The notes: generated by a model from the sequence alone, not told the origin. Positions 15,330 through 22,952 are shown, counted from the stretch's first letter. The stretch: 22,952 bases of DNA from RGIG4608 sp045651165 (GCA_045651165.1 JAZRRX010000031.1:1-22952); one strand, 5' to 3'. A program made the numbers and translations.

Positions 15330-16484
15330 TTATTTTCTTGTTGAGTGTCTTCTCTTAATACCTTTTCCGTGGGCACTAATTGCATGGACAAATCCCATTG
15401 AAATGTATAGTGCGAGCATTGAAGAACCACCATAACTCATAAAGGGAAGAGTAATACCAATTACAGGAAACATAGCAAGGCACATTCCAAGATTCATTAT
15501 TGATTGAACTATGAACATTCCTGCAATGCCTATGCAGATAAATGAGCCGAAATCGTCTTTGCAACTCTTTGCTATGTTGATAATTCTCACAACAAGTGCG
15601 AGCAATACAATCAAAAAGAGTATTGCACCTACGAATCCAAACATTTCACAATAAGTTGAGAAGATAAAGTCTGTGTGTGATGCGGGGAGCACCTCATAAT
15701 ATCCGCCCGAATTCATTCCGCGCCCGAAAATTCCACCTGCGCTTATTGCATCAAGTGAGAGAAGGGGTTGGAATCCAAATCCCGTTGGGTCAAGCTCGGG
15801 TTGAAAGCCAATTAAAATTCTGTTCTGCTGATAAGAACTCAAAAACGGCCACAAGAAAGGGAATGCTAACACCACAACAATGCCTGCGCCAACAAAATAC
15901 CACTTACTAAGACCTGCAAAGGCAAGCATTATTGCAATTATTCCAATATAAACAAGTGCAACACCAAGGTCGCCTGAAAGCAATATCAAGCCAACTATAA
16001 GTCCTGCGTGGATTGCGAGCGGGATAAGCGTCTTAATTTTGTTGATTTTTTTCTTGACGGTTGAAAGATGTTTTGAGAAACTGATAATAAATGCTATTTT
16101 AACAAATTCAGATGGTTGAATTTGAAATGATTTACTACCAATTTTAATTATCGTTAACCAGCTTCTATTGGTGGTTTCAGTACCATTCGCACCCGTGTCA
16201 CCAAACAAAAGAGTTATGCTAAGAAGCGCTACCGAAACCATTAGAAGTATAAATGAATAACGTTCAACAAATATTCTATAGTCAATGTTTACTATAACCA
16301 TAATTGCGCAAATGCCAACAAGTGTCATTGCAAGCTGCATTATGAGTTTGCTTGTGCCGAAATTTTCGCGTGCACCAAAGATGGTTATCAAGCTCATAAA
16401 TGTGATGAGCATTGAAAACATTAGCACTCGTTTATCAAAACGCGCGAATGAGTTTTTGATGTATCTGCCAAGTGAATGAAACAT
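15330..16484 (-). CDS. SEDS-family peptidoglycan polymerase (RodA/FtsW/SpoVE type)
   Basis: Integral membrane glycan-strand polymerase of 384 residues with about ten hydrophobic segments. Hallmarks are QPSEFVKI, SGDLGVALVYIG, the catalytic-aspartate region LPASHTDFIFS, and GITLPFMSYGGSS near the C terminus. The family polymerises lipid II with a partner class B penicillin-binding protein. No such partner is encoded here. RodA (elongation) is favoured over FtsW because of the short N terminus, but SpoVE-like paralogues cannot be excluded. The start is set by AAAGGAG ahead of the ATG. It lies 74 bases downstream of proS on the same strand, beyond a hairpin that may lower its expression. Confidence 0.88.
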   Translation of the reverse strand: MFHSLGRYIKNSFARFDKRVLMFSMLITFMSLITIFGARENFGTSKLIMQLAMTLVGICAIMVIVNIDYRIFVERYSFILLMVSVALLSITLLFGDTGANGTETTNRSWLTIIKIGSKSFQIQPSEFVKIAFIISFSKHLSTVKKKINKIKTLIPLAIHAGLIVGLILLSGDLGVALVYIGIIAIMLAFAGLSKWYFVGAGIVVVLAFPFLWPFLSSYQQNRILIGFQPELDPTGFGFQPLLSLDAISAGGIFGRGMNSGGYYEVLPASHTDFIFSTYCEMFGFVGAILFLIVLLALVVRIINIAKSCKDDFGSFICIGIAGMFIVQSIMNLGMCLAMFPVIGITLPFMSYGGSSMLALYISMGFVHAISAHGKGIKRRHSTRK

Positions 16485-16519
16485 GCGCTTCTCCTTTCTT
16501 TTGATTTTAACTTTTAATA

Positions 16520-16546
16520 TAGGGAGTCCTAAAAAGGGACTCCCTA
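16520..16546 (-). terminator. Hairpin between proS and the SEDS gene
   Basis: A 10-bp perfect stem pairs TAGGGAGTCC (16520-16529) with GGACTCCCTA (16537-16546) around a seven-base loop. The minus-strand sequence after it has only a weak T-rich tract, so it may be a leaky terminator or an RNA-stability element rather than a full stop. Confidence 0.65.
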
Positions 16547-16558
16547 TTGAATTTTAAA

Positions 16559-17998
16559 TTAATACTGACGGCCCCAAACAACCATATGCTTTGCAGGCTT
16601 GCCACAGCAAGCGCAAACGTCTGAAAGTTTTTCTTCGTTGAAAGGAATGCAACGGGACTTAACTCCACCCGTTACGTCCTTAATCTTGTCTTCACATTCA
16701 ACCTCACCACACCACATAGCTTTGATGTAACCGGGCTTGTTTTCTGCGATTTCAAGGAATTCATCAAAATTAGTTGCAACGTGAGTCTTTTCTTCAAGGT
16801 TCTTTCTAACTCTATCACAAAGTTCACCATGAACCTGCTCGAGCATTGCTTCAACTTCTTCTACAACATTGTCAAGAGATACGAATTTCTTTTCTCTTGT
16901 TACACGGCTAACGAGTACGCAAGAATTATTTTCGATATCCTTAGGACCAATTTCAAGACGAACGGGAACACCCTTCATCTCATACTGGCTGAACTTCCAA
17001 CCAGTTGACTGGTCGCTATCGTCGAGCTTAACTCTGAATTTCTTGGCAAGCTGACGCTTAAGCTCATCCGCTCTTTCAAGAACGCCTTCCTTGTGCTGAG
17101 CAACGGGGATGATTGCGAGCTGAATGGGAGCTATTGCAGGGGGAAGAATAAGACCGTTATCATCACCATGAGTCATAATGATAGCACCAATCATACGAGT
17201 TGAAACGCCCCAAGATGTCTGATGAGGATATTTAATTGTGTTATCTCTGCCTGCGAATGTGATATCAAATGCTTTTGCAAAGCCATCACCGAAATAGTGA
17301 GTTGTACCACCTTGAAGCGCAACACCGTTGTGCATCATAGGTTCGATTGTATATGTTTCTTCCGCACCTGCAAACTTTTCTTTGTCAGTTTTTCTACCTG
17401 TGATAGCAGGAATAGCGAGAGCATCACGATAGAAATCCTCATAAACTTTAAGCATTGTGAGTGTTTCTTCTCTTGCTTCCTCGGCTGTTTCGTGCATTGT
17501 GTGACCTTCCTGCCACAAGAATTCACTTGTTCTTAAGAAGGGACGAGTTGTCTTTTCCCAACGAACAACTGAGCACCACTGATTGTAGAGCTTGGGAAGG
17601 TCGCGGTATGAATGAATTACGTTTTTAAAATGCTCACAGAAAAGAGTTTCTGATGTGGGACGTACAACAAGTCTTTCAGCGAGCTTGTTCTGACCACCAA
17701 TTGTTACCCAAGCACATTCGGGAGCAAATCCTTCAACGTGATCCTTTTCTCTCTGCAATAGAGATTCGGGAATGAACATGGGCATATAAACGTTTTCGTG
17801 ACCGAGTTCTTTGAAACGAGCATCAAGGTTTTTCTGTATATTTTCCCAGATAGCATAGCCGTAGGGACGGAAAATCATGCAACCTTTAACGCTTGAATAA
17901 TCCATAAGCTCGGCTTTTTTGCACACGTCTGTGTACCACTGGGCGAAATCAACGTCCATTGATGTAATTTGTTCAACTAATTTTTTATCCTTTGCCAT
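16559..17998 (-). CDS. proS: Prolyl-tRNA synthetase (short, archaeal/eukaryotic-like type)
   Basis: Charges tRNA-Pro with proline using ATP, in the cytoplasm. At 479 residues it is the compact form without the bacterial editing insertion. Class II motifs are visible: VYMPMFIPESLL with the following glycine-rich loop, motif 2 RWEKTTRPFLRTSEFLWQEGHT, and motif 3 GVSTRMIGAIIM. The anticodon-binding domain starts around LAIIPVAQHKEG. The C-terminal extension carries the CACCGK cysteine pair with further cysteines and the conserved terminal tyrosine (VVWGRQY). The Shine-Dalgarno sequence is weak (GAG). Its promoter and a structured leader lie upstream. Confidence 0.96.
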   Translation of the reverse strand: MAKDKKLVEQITSMDVDFAQWYTDVCKKAELMDYSSVKGCMIFRPYGYAIWENIQKNLDARFKELGHENVYMPMFIPESLLQREKDHVEGFAPECAWVTIGGQNKLAERLVVRPTSETLFCEHFKNVIHSYRDLPKLYNQWCSVVRWEKTTRPFLRTSEFLWQEGHTMHETAEEAREETLTMLKVYEDFYRDALAIPAITGRKTDKEKFAGAEETYTIEPMMHNGVALQGGTTHYFGDGFAKAFDITFAGRDNTIKYPHQTSWGVSTRMIGAIIMTHGDDNGLILPPAIAPIQLAIIPVAQHKEGVLERADELKRQLAKKFRVKLDDSDQSTGWKFSQYEMKGVPVRLEIGPKDIENNSCVLVSRVTREKKFVSLDNVVEEVEAMLEQVHGELCDRVRKNLEEKTHVATNFDEFLEIAENKPGYIKAMWCGEVECEDKIKDVTGGVKSRCIPFNEEKLSDVCACCGKPAKHMVVWGRQY

Positions 17999-18124
17999 TT
18001 TCTCAAATGTTTTGCCTTATGACCGCCATAAAGCAAGGACGAATTGCCTTAAATTTACCCCAAGGGCAGAGCAAAACACCCCATGTAAGTGAATAAAGCG
18101 CACACTTACCTATCATAATAAATA
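17999..18124 (-). promoter_or_regulatory. Structured 5' leader of proS
   Basis: On the minus strand, after the promoter, the leader can fold into a hairpin GTAAGTG/CACTTAC. Beyond it, a long-range 8-bp helix pairs TGTTTTGC with GCAAAACA. This helix encloses a small CCC/GGG hairpin and a TAAGGCAA/TTGCTTTA hairpin (one wobble). The GCAAAACA strand lies only about 10 bases before the ATG, so the fold could affect ribosome access. It lacks the T-box specifier features and the conserved GGTGG sequence, so it is not called a T-box. Confidence 0.45.
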
Positions 18125-18153
18125 ATGATAGCATATTTTTCATATTTTGTCAA
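18125..18153 (-). promoter_or_regulatory. proS promoter
   Basis: On the minus strand TTGACA (18148-18153), a spacer of exactly 17 bases, and TATCAT (18125-18130). The -10 overlaps one arm of an inverted repeat CTATCAT-N8-ATGATAG (18110-18131) that could be an operator. Confidence 0.82.
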
Positions 18154-18168
18154 CGGGAGAAACGTTTT

Positions 18169-18894
18169 ATGTTACAAAAAAGAATAAATTTATTTGGACT
18201 TGAGATTAACGATATTAGTTTGGTGCGCGCCATAGAGCTTGCAAGAGTTAGTATTTTGGGTGGAGAGGGGAGAGTGTTTTTTACTCCCAATCTTGAGATG
18301 CTTGAGGGGGCAAGAAAAAGTGAAGAAACAAGGGTCGTTTTGAACTCGGCTTCAGTTTTGCTCCCAGATGGCGCAGGAGTTTTGCTTGCATCTCGATTTT
18401 TGGGGACTACCATAAAAAACAAGGTGGCAGGCATAGACTTTGGAGAGGGATTGATTGCTTTAGCCGAAAAAGAGGGTGCGAGCGTATTTTTGCTTGGAGG
18501 GGCAAACGGAGTTGCCAAAAAGGCTGCCCAAAGATTGATAGAAAAGCATCCCGCTCTAAAAATTTGTGGCATTCACAACGGATATTTTAACGAAGAAACC
18601 GAACGTCAGGTAGTTAAAAAAATTCAAAGTACAAACCCCGATATTTTGATTGTATGTATGGGATTTCCCAAACAAGAAAAATTCATATATAGGTACAAAA
18701 GTGAGTTTTCAAACATAAAAGTAATTACTTGTCTTGGTGGAGCAATAGATGTTTGGGCAGGGAACAAAATACGCGCGCCAAGGTTGATACAAAGAGCAAA
18801 TCTTGAGTGGCTTTGGAGAATAGTTGGAGAGCCGTGGAGAGCAAAAAGATTTTTGGGGTCATTGCCTGCTTTATTTTATGCGGCTTGGAATTAA
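18169..18894 (+). CDS. WecG/TagA/CpsF-family glycosyltransferase
   Basis: A 241-residue membrane-associated glycosyltransferase. The family signature is complete: FFTPNLEML, with the proposed catalytic threonine (T39), and LLPDGAGVLLASR, with the catalytic aspartate (D67). Then come the UDP-sugar-binding LLGGANGVA, a GYF motif in HNGYF, VCMGFPKQEKF, and a C-terminal RAPRLIQRANLEWLWRI membrane-docking tail. TagA transfers ManNAc to the undecaprenyl-linked GlcNAc in wall teichoic acid linkage synthesis; WecG and CpsF act on related lipid-linked sugars. With no polysaccharide genes beside it, the exact acceptor is open. It is divergent from proS, with GGGAG before the ATG. Confidence 0.9.
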   Translation: MLQKRINLFGLEINDISLVRAIELARVSILGGEGRVFFTPNLEMLEGARKSEETRVVLNSASVLLPDGAGVLLASRFLGTTIKNKVAGIDFGEGLIALAEKEGASVFLLGGANGVAKKAAQRLIEKHPALKICGIHNGYFNEETERQVVKKIQSTNPDILIVCMGFPKQEKFIYRYKSEFSNIKVITCLGGAIDVWAGNKIRAPRLIQRANLEWLWRIVGEPWRAKRFLGSLPALFYAAWN

Positions 18895-18910
18895 ATGAAA
18901 AAAACAAGCA

Positions 18911-18916
18911 TATAAT
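18911..18916 (+). promoter_or_regulatory. Candidate -10 box before the DUF4830 gene
   Basis: A perfect TATAAT hexamer in the 54-bp gap between the two genes. No -35 is visible at 17 bases (the nearest TTGGAA is 20 bases away), so the gene may instead be read through from the glycosyltransferase gene. Confidence 0.35.
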
Positions 18917-18948
18917 CACATAGAGCTATCTACTTGGAGGTAAATTTT

Positions 18949-19434
18949 ATGTTTATTTATTCAATGCGTGCAAATACATTAAAGTTTTTTGCAGTTATTT
19001 GCCTAGCCCTTACTGCACTTATTGCGCTTGTTGCTTTTGTTCCAACATATGTGACGAATGATGACACGGCTCAGGTTGGGGCTAATGCGTCATATAATTA
19101 CGAGAAAATAAAAAACAATGACGATAGAATTAATTTCTTAAAGCAATTCGGTTGGGAAGTTGAAGCACAACCGATAAAAGAGCAGCAAGTTACAATTCCT
19201 AAGGATTTTGATAAGGTTTTTGCAGCTTATAACGAAATTCAAAGGAAACAGGGGCTTGACCTTGCGTCATTCAGAAAGAAAACTGTTATGCGCTATACTT
19301 ATGTGGTAAAGAATTATCCCGATTATGAGGGCGAGGTTTATGTCAACGTTCTTGTGTATCGAAATACGGTTATTGGTGGGGATGTTTGCTCTGCCGATGT
19401 GAATGGCTTTGTGCATGGGTTTGAGAGAAAATAA
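18949..19434 (+). CDS. DUF4830-type membrane-anchored protein
   Basis: A 161-residue protein with an N-terminal hydrophobic helix (about residues 10-33) and an extracytoplasmic domain. The domain shows INFLKQFGWEV, VTIPKDFDKVFAAYNEIQ, a YTYVVKNYP strand and VIGGDVCSADVNGFVHGF. This pattern matches DUF4830 proteins of Firmicutes, whose function is unknown. The ATG at 18949 is chosen because GGAGG lies eight bases before it; an upstream TTG at 18934 would overlap that site. It is followed directly by a terminator. Confidence 0.8.
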   Translation: MFIYSMRANTLKFFAVICLALTALIALVAFVPTYVTNDDTAQVGANASYNYEKIKNNDDRINFLKQFGWEVEAQPIKEQQVTIPKDFDKVFAAYNEIQRKQGLDLASFRKKTVMRYTYVVKNYPDYEGEVYVNVLVYRNTVIGGDVCSADVNGFVHGFERK

Positions 19435-19460
19435 AAGGAGAGCTAGAGCTCTCCTTTTTG
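19433..19460 (+). terminator. Terminator of the DUF4830 gene
   Basis: A stem GGAGAGC (19437-19443) with GCTCTCC (19448-19454) and a TAGA loop, extended by A/T pairs and followed by TTTTTG. It overlaps the stop codon. Confidence 0.85.
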
Positions 19461-19565
19461 CTATTAAAATTTGGTTTGTCGGGGAGAAGTTACAAAGTAA
19501 AGATGCGCTAACGCCGCGCAGGCGCCACCTTTGAAAAGGTGGACGAAACAATCGCATTGGCTTAT

Positions 19566-19720
19566 GGAGTGTCTTCGTAAATTTTCGATAATTCAAAAAA
19601 TGAATTATCGGTTTAGAAAGCATAATACCATCCTTACATACAAGTATGACGGATGGCATTATACTTTCAAAACTACGAAAATCACTCCTTAGTGGAGTAA
19701 TTTTCTAAAATTTACTTAGA
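19566..19720. repeat. MITE-like element with nested inverted repeats
   Basis: The ends at 19572-19593 and 19699-19720 are inverted copies of each other, 18 of 22 bases identical, with a perfect 9-bp core GTAAATTTT/AAAATTTAC. Inside are a 10-bp perfect hairpin (19586-19595 with 19601-19610, CGATAATTCA arm). There is also an 18-bp arm pair with two mismatches (19616-19633 with 19651-19668). An alternative outer helix is GGAGTG..TTCGTA with TACGAA..CACTCC (19566-19579 with 19674-19688). No ORF is present and no target-site duplication was recognised. It could be a non-autonomous mobile element or a structured RNA. Confidence 0.6.
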
Positions 19721-19882
19721 TAAAGCACAGGGATTTAAATATCAATATGCCTATGATTAAAGGTAGCAAATTAAACATTTTCCAGCGGCCTGTTAAAATG
19801 GCGAGAAAATCGTTATGTGTTGTGTAACAACACAATTTGCGCGAAATTTGATTTTAAATAGGTCTTAAGGTTTTTCGGGGGT

Positions 19883-19914
19883 GCAGGGGGCGGCTTTTCA
19901 AAAAAGCCCCCTGC
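19883..19914. repeat. GC-rich hairpin
   Basis: GCAGGGGG (19883-19890) pairs with CCCCCTGC (19907-19914), and CTTTT pairs with AAAAG inside, leaving a three-base bulge. It stands in AT-rich intergenic sequence and is not followed by a T-run, so it is not a simple terminator. Confidence 0.6.
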
Positions 19915-19958
19915 TATCCACATAAACTAACTTCCTCATAAATCCCAATTTATAAATC

Positions 19959-19987
19959 AAAAGCACCTCAAAAGAGGTGCTTTTTTG
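19959..19987. terminator. Bidirectional terminator after tldE
   Basis: An 11-bp perfect stem pairs AAAAGCACCTC (19959-19969) with GAGGTGCTTTT (19974-19984) around an AAAA loop, with a T-run on the plus side and A/T-rich sequence on the minus side. It lies just beyond the tldE stop. Confidence 0.88.
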
Positions 19988-19991
19988 TATA

Positions 19992-21266
19992 TTAAACTAT
20001 CTCAATGCCGTCAAAAATCGCACATTTAGGGCCATTATAGCTTTCATAAGTGATAGCTTCACTTGAAAGACGCATATTTTCAAGTGCTGTGCTGAGTTTT
20101 CCACTAATCGAGATGCCTGTTACGGGAATTTCCCTCTCGCCATCAAAATAGTAGCCAAGACGAACTTCACCACCGATATAATCGTTGTAAATATCAACCT
20201 GAAGACCCGACATTGAAGCGCAACGGAAATAGGGCGCGCTGGTTTTTGCTTTGTCTGTGAGTGTTCCACACTCAACGGATATGCAACCGAGATTACCTGT
20301 TGCGTTTTCACCAAGATATTGAGCAAATCTTGTGCCACCCCAAAGAGCTATAGCCTTGCCGTCCTCAATAATTTTGCGGTCAACAAGAGTTACACCATCT
20401 CCGTCAAATGCAGATGATGAAACACTTCCCTTCACCGCGCCACACATAGTGAGTGTAAGACGGTCGCCTTTTGCGTCCTTTTGAATGTCATCACCAACAG
20501 AAAATGCATTGGAGTGCTGATAAACCGCGGAGAAATTGAGATTGCCAATGAATCTGCCAATAAGAGATTCAAGCTCGGGCGCGTCAAGTATAACGTGGCA
20601 ATTTAACTTTTCTGTGGGAGCTTTCGCTTCATATCTATCCTTAACTTCGTGCATTTTCTTTGCGATTTCTTCTACAACGAGCGCGTGGTCGAATTCAGTG
20701 AAGTTGTATTGCTCATAAAGTTCAACGCTTTCTTCACCATTGAAAGTAGGAATCGCCTCAACCATCGCGCGATATTTAACTTGAGTTTTGTTGATGCCAC
20801 GGCTATTTTTAACGGAAACGATATCCTTGTAAACAAAGATTTCAAGCGCATTTATAGATCCTCCCTCAACATTATCTGCCTCAAAGCACGCCTTTGAAAT
20901 AAGGGACGCGAGTTCGTGTGGCGGATAATTTGCAAAATTGGAATCGGAAACGTATTCTCCAACCTCATTTTCAGGGAGAGAATATGGCTGATTTGCGATA
21001 ATATTTGCCTTTTTCTTTGCCTTTTCGATTTCTTCTGCAATTTTTTCATCGTCATAAGAAGAATAAACCGAGAATGTCGCCTCACCAAGCTTTCCGTCGT
21101 GCAAAACGTAAACCGAAACCTTGATGTCGGTTGTGTCCGTGCTTCTTACGGTTTCAAGATTTTTGTGAACGAAGAAAAGCTCTGTTGACTCCGTTCTTAC
21201 TGTATTGACTCTCCAATCGGAGATGCCATTTGTGTTGTTAAGTATATTAATAACTCTCTGTGTCAT
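19992..21266 (-). CDS. TldE/PmbA-family metalloprotease partner subunit
   Basis: A 424-residue TldD/PmbA-fold protein that lacks the HExxxH zinc motif, as expected of the TldE/PmbA subunit. It contains the family's N-terminal strand-rich domain and the C-terminal TldE-like core, with NATGNLGCISVECGT and GYYFDGEREIPVTGISISG. In characterised cases TldE forms a heterodimer with TldD that degrades unfolded peptides and trims peptide natural products such as microcin B17. No bacteriocin precursor is visible here, so a housekeeping proteolytic role is likelier. Its ATG overlaps the tldD stop by four bases (ATGA), so translation is coupled. Confidence 0.9.
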   Translation of the reverse strand: MTQRVINILNNTNGISDWRVNTVRTESTELFFVHKNLETVRSTDTTDIKVSVYVLHDGKLGEATFSVYSSYDDEKIAEEIEKAKKKANIIANQPYSLPENEVGEYVSDSNFANYPPHELASLISKACFEADNVEGGSINALEIFVYKDIVSVKNSRGINKTQVKYRAMVEAIPTFNGEESVELYEQYNFTEFDHALVVEEIAKKMHEVKDRYEAKAPTEKLNCHVILDAPELESLIGRFIGNLNFSAVYQHSNAFSVGDDIQKDAKGDRLTLTMCGAVKGSVSSSAFDGDGVTLVDRKIIEDGKAIALWGGTRFAQYLGENATGNLGCISVECGTLTDKAKTSAPYFRCASMSGLQVDIYNDYIGGEVRLGYYFDGEREIPVTGISISGKLSTALENMRLSSEAITYESYNGPKCAIFDGIEIV

Positions 21267-22666
21267 GCCAATTTCACCCTCACTTTCAAAGCAGGTCCGC
21301 CGTCAGAAACGCGCACCCATTCCTTGTATCCCTTACCACAAGAGCCCGAACCGATAATTTTGAAATCATCGGAAACCATCGAGATTGATTTGAGCAATTC
21401 GGGAACACTACCACTCATAACAACAGGAGATACATAGTTGTCTGTAAGTTTGCCGTCAACAATTTCAATTCCGTATTCGGCTGTGCATTGAATCTGCCAG
21501 TTTTTGGGGTCTTCCATACCGTTATTTGTCTCAAAAAGCATATATCCGTGCTTGATTGAAGCAATCATATCTTCAAGCTTGTTGTTACCTGGGCAGAAGA
21601 ATGTGTTTGTCATACGAGAGTATGCTTTTCTCTTATAGGACTGACGTCTGCCGTTGCCTGTTGGCTCTGTGCCAAGTTCAGTTGCAGAAACAAGGTCAGA
21701 AATACCTGCAACAAGAATACCATCCTTGATAATTTGTGTATCGTGAGCCAAAACGCCGTCATCGTCAAAGAAATATGATGCGGTTGAGAATGTGGCAGAA
21801 GCGCCATCTCTCATATTACAAATGGGACTTGCAACATAGTCGCCAACGTAGTATTTAGCAAGTGCTCTATCCTTAACGAATTGGTCCATTTCAACACCGT
21901 GACCAAATGCTTCGTGAGCAATAAGTCCCGAAATTGATGGGTCTGTGATGACGTCATAAACACCTGGAACAATGGGCTTTGCTTTGGCAAGTTTTTCGCA
22001 CTTATTTATGAGCGCAGGAATGTGAGAGGGAATTTCGTCAAGCGCCTCTTTCATAAGATTGGAATATGTACCCTCTCTTGCCATAACCATCTTTTCGCCA
22101 TCGCGATAAACAGCCATGGTCATAACGTTAACCCAAGAATAGAACTGGTCAAGCTCGCGATTTTTAGAGATAAAAAGCTTTGAAACTGTAAATGGCATTA
22201 CCGCAACGATTACGTTTAAGAGCTTTTCACTCTTTGAAAGAATTTCATCTCTGATTTCGGTGCATTTTGTGAGCAATTCTTCGTCAGAAAAATCGTCAAA
22301 ATCGCACTCGCGAGAGAAGGATTTAACCATCGGCTCGTCCGCAGGAACATTAACGCTAATTTCTTTGTCGATAAGCGATTCTTCAACCTTAATTGCCTCA
22401 ACTATTTTATTTGCCAAAGTGGGAATATCACCTGTGATGTCGTCAATAGAATATTCAAAGAACGCGCGTCCGTTGTGCATCTTAACAACGAAGCCGCACT
22501 CTGCCGCTCCACCCTCTCCAATATCGGACGTGTTGCGATTGACACGAATTGCACTTGATTTAACGTCAGAACCCAAAATTCCAACGTAAGCAAAACTCTT
22601 GCCGAGTTCAGCCACAAGCGCGCGACAATTTTCGCGTCTTGAGTTTAAAAACGAAGAAAAATTCAT
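21263..22666 (-). CDS. tldD: TldD-family metalloprotease catalytic subunit
   Basis: A 467-residue zinc metalloprotease subunit. The active-site HEAFGH is at residues 251-256 (HExxxH), with a further conserved cysteine-bearing segment near the C terminus (GSGSCGKGYKEW). The family works as a TldD-TldE heterodimer with an internal chamber that admits unfolded or small peptides. The start at 22666 is preferred because AAGGAGG lies nine bases upstream; the open frame runs a further 93 codons upstream, but that part is repeat-like sequence with no ribosome binding site. tldE follows with a four-base overlap. Confidence 0.93.
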   Translation of the reverse strand: MNFSSFLNSRRENCRALVAELGKSFAYVGILGSDVKSSAIRVNRNTSDIGEGGAAECGFVVKMHNGRAFFEYSIDDITGDIPTLANKIVEAIKVEESLIDKEISVNVPADEPMVKSFSRECDFDDFSDEELLTKCTEIRDEILSKSEKLLNVIVAVMPFTVSKLFISKNRELDQFYSWVNVMTMAVYRDGEKMVMAREGTYSNLMKEALDEIPSHIPALINKCEKLAKAKPIVPGVYDVITDPSISGLIAHEAFGHGVEMDQFVKDRALAKYYVGDYVASPICNMRDGASATFSTASYFFDDDGVLAHDTQIIKDGILVAGISDLVSATELGTEPTGNGRRQSYKRKAYSRMTNTFFCPGNNKLEDMIASIKHGYMLFETNNGMEDPKNWQIQCTAEYGIEIVDGKLTDNYVSPVVMSGSVPELLKSISMVSDDFKIIGSGSCGKGYKEWVRVSDGGPALKVRVKLA

Positions 22667-22952
22667 TTTTCTTACCTCCTTGTATGTAAAAAATTTGTTA
22701 ACTAAATTGGGGTTTATGGGGGAGTTTAAAAGTTTGCCTTTGAAACGGGGGCCGATGACCACCCCTACATTAGCAAATTTATAACCAATATAGTGTATGG
22801 GCGCGAATTGCGCGTCATCCTCGAGCAAGGTGTTTTTCTCGAGATTCTTCACTTCGTTCGAGAATGACGACGAGAAAAACACCGCCGCGAAGGATCTCGG
22901 AACGAAGTGACGGACGCAAAAGATTATTACGCTCGAGAATGACACCTAAAGG
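22667..22952. repeat. Palindromic intergenic repeat patch upstream of tldD
   Basis: The last about 285 bases hold no gene. GGTGTTTTTCTCG (22829-22841) and CGAGAAAAACACC (22871-22883) form a perfect 13-bp inverted repeat. The motif TCGAGAATGAC occurs at 22932-22943, as a variant at 22858-22868, and inverted (GTCATCCTCGAG) at 22814-22825. CACTTCGTTC (22850-22859) is matched by GAACGAAGTG (22900-22909). This is the look of a dispersed intergenic repeat family common in clostridial genomes. It continues to the window edge. Confidence 0.65.

Larger units (their letters stand above)
19461..19958. other. Gene-free interval with several inverted repeats
   Basis: About 500 bp between two convergent units without a credible gene. 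It contains a hairpin CCACCTT/AAGGTGG (19525-19542), the MITE-like structure (19566-19720), and a hairpin TGTGTTG/CAACACA (19816-19834). It also has a GC-rich hairpin GCAGGGGG/CCCCCTGC (19883-19914) with an inner CTTTT/AAAAG stem. The look is of accumulated dispersed repeats rather than a gene remnant. Confidence 0.6.

Noticed and set aside
17999..18168. T-box riboswitch before proS
   Set aside because: No conserved GGTGG antiterminator sequence, no terminator before the gene and no recognisable specifier loop.
22667..22945. Upstream extension of tldD by 93 codons
   Set aside because: The extension is repeat sequence, and the strong ribosome binding site and family N terminus lie at 22666.

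Overview
The window looks like chromosomal DNA from a low-GC Gram-positive bacterium, most likely an uncultured or gut-type member of the Clostridia. Four things point that way: strong AGGAGG-type ribosome binding sites, TTGACA/TATAAT promoters often with an extended -10, the compact (about 480-residue) prolyl-tRNA synthetase, and a KtrAB/SEDS/TagA/DUF4830/TldDE gene set typical of Firmicutes. No rRNA or species-diagnostic gene is present, so the assignment is inference.

Layout. 1-1310: the last codons of an unknown gene, then an MsmX/UgpC-type sugar-ABC ATPase that ends at a bidirectional terminator shared with a convergent AraC-type regulator (1307-2077, minus). 2078-8970 is the accessory part. 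It holds a very AT-rich spacer, a decayed zinc-ribbon gene (one in-frame stop and two apparent frameshifts), about 600 bp without genes that carry four diverged direct repeats, a tyrosine recombinase with a 50-residue companion ORF, and, convergent to them, one 1173-residue protein. That protein has an N-terminal nuclease-like segment and a very long helical tail. The large gene sits between two near-identical GC-rich hairpins, and the far one adjoins a tRNA-Met/tRNA-Glu pair.

9315-15320 is a clean six-gene transcription unit with a near-consensus promoter: membrane-anchored metallophosphoesterase, KtrB, KtrA, ROK sugar kinase, aldo/keto reductase and a DUF4097-like lipoprotein. It ends at a terminator shared with the convergent RodA/FtsW-type gene. 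The minus-strand unit proS-SEDS starts from a TTGACA-N17-TATCAT promoter followed by a structured leader of about 120 nt. Divergent to it are a WecG/TagA/CpsF glycosyltransferase and a DUF4830 membrane protein.

19435-19991 is an intergenic space rich in inverted repeats, including a MITE-like nested structure. The minus-strand pair tldD-tldE (overlapping by 4 nt) follows, and the window ends in another palindromic, dispersed-repeat-like patch.

The most interesting part is 3060-8900. The large protein has the hallmarks of a single-gene defence effector: an E...D...QxK nuclease-like pattern fused to a helical scaffold that I associate with large STAND-type immune ATPases, yet with no P-loop visible. 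It lies next to a recombinase and is bounded by repeated hairpins. Its function is inferred, not demonstrated.
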